Position numbers and translations under genes: made by a program
Shown: one piece after another, positions 62,311 to 64,000 of the stretch
Numbering within the stretch: the first letter of the stretch is position 1
Layout of the letters: each line of letters starts with the position of its first letter
From: Cryobacterium luteum
Lineage (GTDB): Bacteria; Actinomycetota; Actinomycetes; Actinomycetales; Microbacteriaceae
DNA length: 64,000 bases
Assembly (NCBI RefSeq): GCF_900110125.1
Contig: NZ_FOCN01000002.1
Span: forward strand, 372,001 to 436,000
Direction of reading: 5' to 3'
The notes under the pieces: generated by a model
Told to the model about the DNA's origin: nothing
The model's input: only the letters and a program-made list of their open reading frames with translations
The model's database searches: none

Positions 62311-63201
62311 CTAGGTTCGCCTATTCTTCCTCTCCAACAGCCACGATCGGGCGCTTAGCCCAACTGAAAGAATTGCACGGATCGGCCAACGTGACGGTCC
62401 GGGGTACTGCTTGGAAAGGAAGCGTCTCGCACTTCGGTGATGGGCCGTGAGCATGTTCAGCGAATCGGTCGCCGTAGAGTGCGCACCCGTGTGGGTCACG
62501 ATCGCCGACGGCTCGTAAACGTTGCGGAGACCACTCTTGCCGATTCGATAGCCGAGATCAACATCTTCAAAGTACATGAAGTAGTTTTCGTCAAAGCCGT
62601 GCAAGTCCTCAATTGTCGAACGACGTGCAACGAGGAAGGCTCCCGATAGCCAACCCGCGTCCCGGCGGGCAGGAACGGCAACCGCGTCCCTTCGGTAGGA
62701 TCGCGTCCAAGGATTGCCTGGCCAAATTGACGAGAATAACGCATGGCCAACCCCGCCCGTGAGGGTGGGGATCATTCGAGCGGAGGGATAGACCTGCCCG
62801 TCCGAAGACAATATCCGGGGGCCCGCTGCCGCGATAGTGGAATCCGCGGACAGAGTCTGGACAAGAATGTCGATCGAGCCCGGTTCCGCCACTACATCAG
62901 GGTTGCTAATCACGATGAATTCAATGTTCGACGGCAAATGTCGCACAGCTTGATTGATGGCGTGACCGTAGCCTCGGTTCACGTCAAGCGGTAGGTAGAG
63001 GGCGCCCGACTCCTCGGTAAGCTCTCGAACTTTGCTCGTGCCCTTCGACTGTTTATTATCTGCCACGACTACGAACAGCGGGTGGAGAGATGCGAGCCCA
63101 AGGGAGTTCAGAAATGGCCCCAGTACATCTTCCGAACCATAACTGACGGTGACTACAGCAATGCGGCACGTGGCCATGGGGTCATTTGGGGAGGTAAACA
63201 T
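62311..63201 (-). CDS. GT2-family glycosyltransferase (WbbL-like rhamnosyltransferase)
   Basis: A 296-residue GT-A enzyme, likely a rhamnosyltransferase: RIAVVTVSYGSEDVLGPFLNSL, FVVVADNKQSKGT, DVNRGYGHAINQAV, IVISNPDVVAEPGSIDIL (metal motif in NPDV) and GWLSGAFLVARRSTIEDLHGFDENYFMYFEDVDLGYRIGKSGL (family acceptor region, FDENYFMYFED). A C-terminal YPGPSRWPIRAIL tail is helical. Start at 63201 (MFTSPNDPMATCRIAV) or 63177. GC is about 53%, lower than the chromosome average. Confidence 0.88.
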   Translation of the reverse strand: MFTSPNDPMATCRIAVVTVSYGSEDVLGPFLNSLGLASLHPLFVVVADNKQSKGTSKVRELTEESGALYLPLDVNRGYGHAINQAVRHLPSNIEFIVISNPDVVAEPGSIDILVQTLSADSTIAAAGPRILSSDGQVYPSARMIPTLTGGVGHALFSSIWPGNPWTRSYRRDAVAVPARRDAGWLSGAFLVARRSTIEDLHGFDENYFMYFEDVDLGYRIGKSGLRNVYEPSAIVTHTGAHSTATDSLNMLTAHHRSARRFLSKQYPGPSRWPIRAILSVGLSARSWLLERKNRRT

Positions 63202-63255
63202 GTAACTTCTAATTCTATTTCGAGGCACCGCTGGATACACGCAGCGAAACTGCTT

Positions 63256-64000
63256 CTATTTTAAGGAGCCGAGATCGCTGAATTCGGGCGCCGCATAGAC
63301 GGTACCAATTGCGAGAGGAGTGTACGCCACATCAAAAGAGCATGCTTGGGGTAAGTCAGCAATGTGCACGCCTGACTTGTGCATGATCGAGACACTAACA
63401 AAGTACTTGCCGGCACCGAATCGCGTATCTTTCAAAATAAATTGTACCCAACGGGGCCCCTTGCTGGGCCGCAGCTGTTCGCCTAGGAGTTGGGTTGAGG
63501 TTGCGTACACGGCTTGACCTTGTGCGCTATCGATCTGAATGGCGCAGTCCCACGCCTCATCAGTGTCCGTGAGGTGCTCGACTTCTACCGATAGAACAAG
63601 GTCATCCCCCGTTTGCAGCATCTCATCAGGACGACGATTTACGGCATGCGCACTTGCCGAGACGATTTGCGCATCCCGTTCAACGTGTGCTTGAACGGGG
63701 GCGACCTCCTCTTCCGCGATTCGTCGACCTTCCAGAATATTTCTGAAGTTGACGACGGCCTGGCGAGGGTCTCCATCAAAAACTACTTCACCTTGATTGA
63801 GTAGGATGGCACGGTCGCAGAGGTCGGCCACTTGGCCGAGAGAATGGGTCACCAGCACGATCGTGCGGCCTTCCTCTTGGAACGACCGGATCTTGTCCAT
63901 GCACTTCCGCTGAAACGCCTCGTCGCCGACAGCGAGAACCTCGTCCACCAGGAGCAAATCTGGGTCGGTGTGGACTGCAACGGCGAATGCTAGCCGAACG
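63256..64000 (-). CDS. ABC transporter ATP-binding protein of the Wzt type (5' part outside window)
   Basis: The last 248 codons of an ATPase that energises polysaccharide export with a Wzm-type permease. The visible part begins near the signature motif (VRLAFAVAVHTDPDLLLVDE) with Walker B LLLVDEVLAVGDEAF and the switch histidine in VTHSLGQVADLCD. After the nucleotide-binding domain comes a C-terminal beta-sandwich (from RRPDEMLQTGDDLVLSVEVEHL to VAYTPLAIGTVYAAPEFS) like the Wzt O-antigen-binding domain. It continues past base 64,000. GC is low (about 53%), as in the preceding gene. Confidence 0.9.
   Translation of the reverse strand, partial: VRLAFAVAVHTDPDLLLVDEVLAVGDEAFQRKCMDKIRSFQEEGRTIVLVTHSLGQVADLCDRAILLNQGEVVFDGDPRQAVVNFRNILEGRRIAEEEVAPVQAHVERDAQIVSASAHAVNRRPDEMLQTGDDLVLSVEVEHLTDTDEAWDCAIQIDSAQGQAVYATSTQLLGEQLRPSKGPRWVQFILKDTRFGAGKYFVSVSIMHKSGVHIADLPQACSFDVAYTPLAIGTVYAAPEFSDLGSLK

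Overview
The window is a high-GC stretch (roughly two thirds G+C by eye) of an actinobacterial chromosome, most likely from the family Microbacteriaceae. Pointers are an acyl-CoA carboxylase with a small epsilon subunit, an LCP-family wall protein, an LpdA-type flavoprotein without redox cysteines, WXG100/DUF6507-like proteins, and heavy use of the octamer GCGGATGC on both strands. It is gene-dense with many 4-bp ATGA/GTGA stop-start overlaps. I see no rRNA, phage, insertion sequence or CRISPR array; there is one tRNA (Lys, UUU).

Region 1 (1-13,900) is a surface-polysaccharide locus. A rightward operon holds a CgeB-like glycosyltransferase, a sugar aminotransferase, two further glycosyltransferases and a secreted TIM-barrel-like protein. 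It converges on a leftward operon: a WecG-GT2 fusion, a two-domain rhamnosyltransferase-like fusion, two Wzz-like chain-length proteins and an O-antigen-ligase-like polymerase, preceded by a WlbB-like sugar N-acetyltransferase. Region 10 (56,100-64,000) looks like a second polysaccharide locus: dTDP-rhamnose genes (rfbB/D leftward, rfbC/A rightward), glycosyltransferases, a GtrA protein, a methyltransferase and a truncated Wzt-type ABC ATPase. Parts of it have visibly lower GC (about 50%).

Between these lie mostly housekeeping modules: gamma-carbonic anhydrase, aldose epimerase and an EamA exporter (14.5-17.1 kb); an amine-oxidase module with APC permease, AraC and TetR regulators (17.2-22.7 kb); a four-gene, fully ATGA-coupled operon resembling a type VII secretion effector cassette (22.9-25.9 kb); a copper P-type ATPase with two matching CsoR-like palindromes (26-28.5 kb); DUF445, an SGNH-GAF fusion, PdxH and tRNA-Lys (28.7-32.3 kb); a nucleoside block of adenosine deaminase, orphan PTS IIA/IIB, phosphopentomutase/phosphomannomutase-type mutase and purine nucleoside phosphorylase (32.4-38.2 kb); LpdA and acyl-CoA carboxylase alpha (38.4-42 kb); Maf, an RNA methyltransferase and a NarL-type two-component system with an extra membrane protein (42-47.3 kb); carboxylase epsilon and beta and biotin ligase (47.8-50.7 kb); PH-domain and GtrA proteins, purK, purE, LCP (50.7-55 kb); and a HicAB toxin-antitoxin pair with a lone XRE regulator (55.1-56.1 kb).

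The main unexplained signals are intergenic structured elements. They are (a) two 61-bp inverted repeats at 17,134 and 28,533; (b) two REPIN-like elements sharing 21-bp ends at 32,031 and 49,746; (c) two 3'-end hairpins with the same nine-base loop, each in the sense orientation of the gene it follows (39,881 and 40,054); and (d) a three-palindrome cluster at 47,672-47,743. The best candidate for an undescribed protein system is the ESX/DUF6507-like operon at 22,881-25,880.
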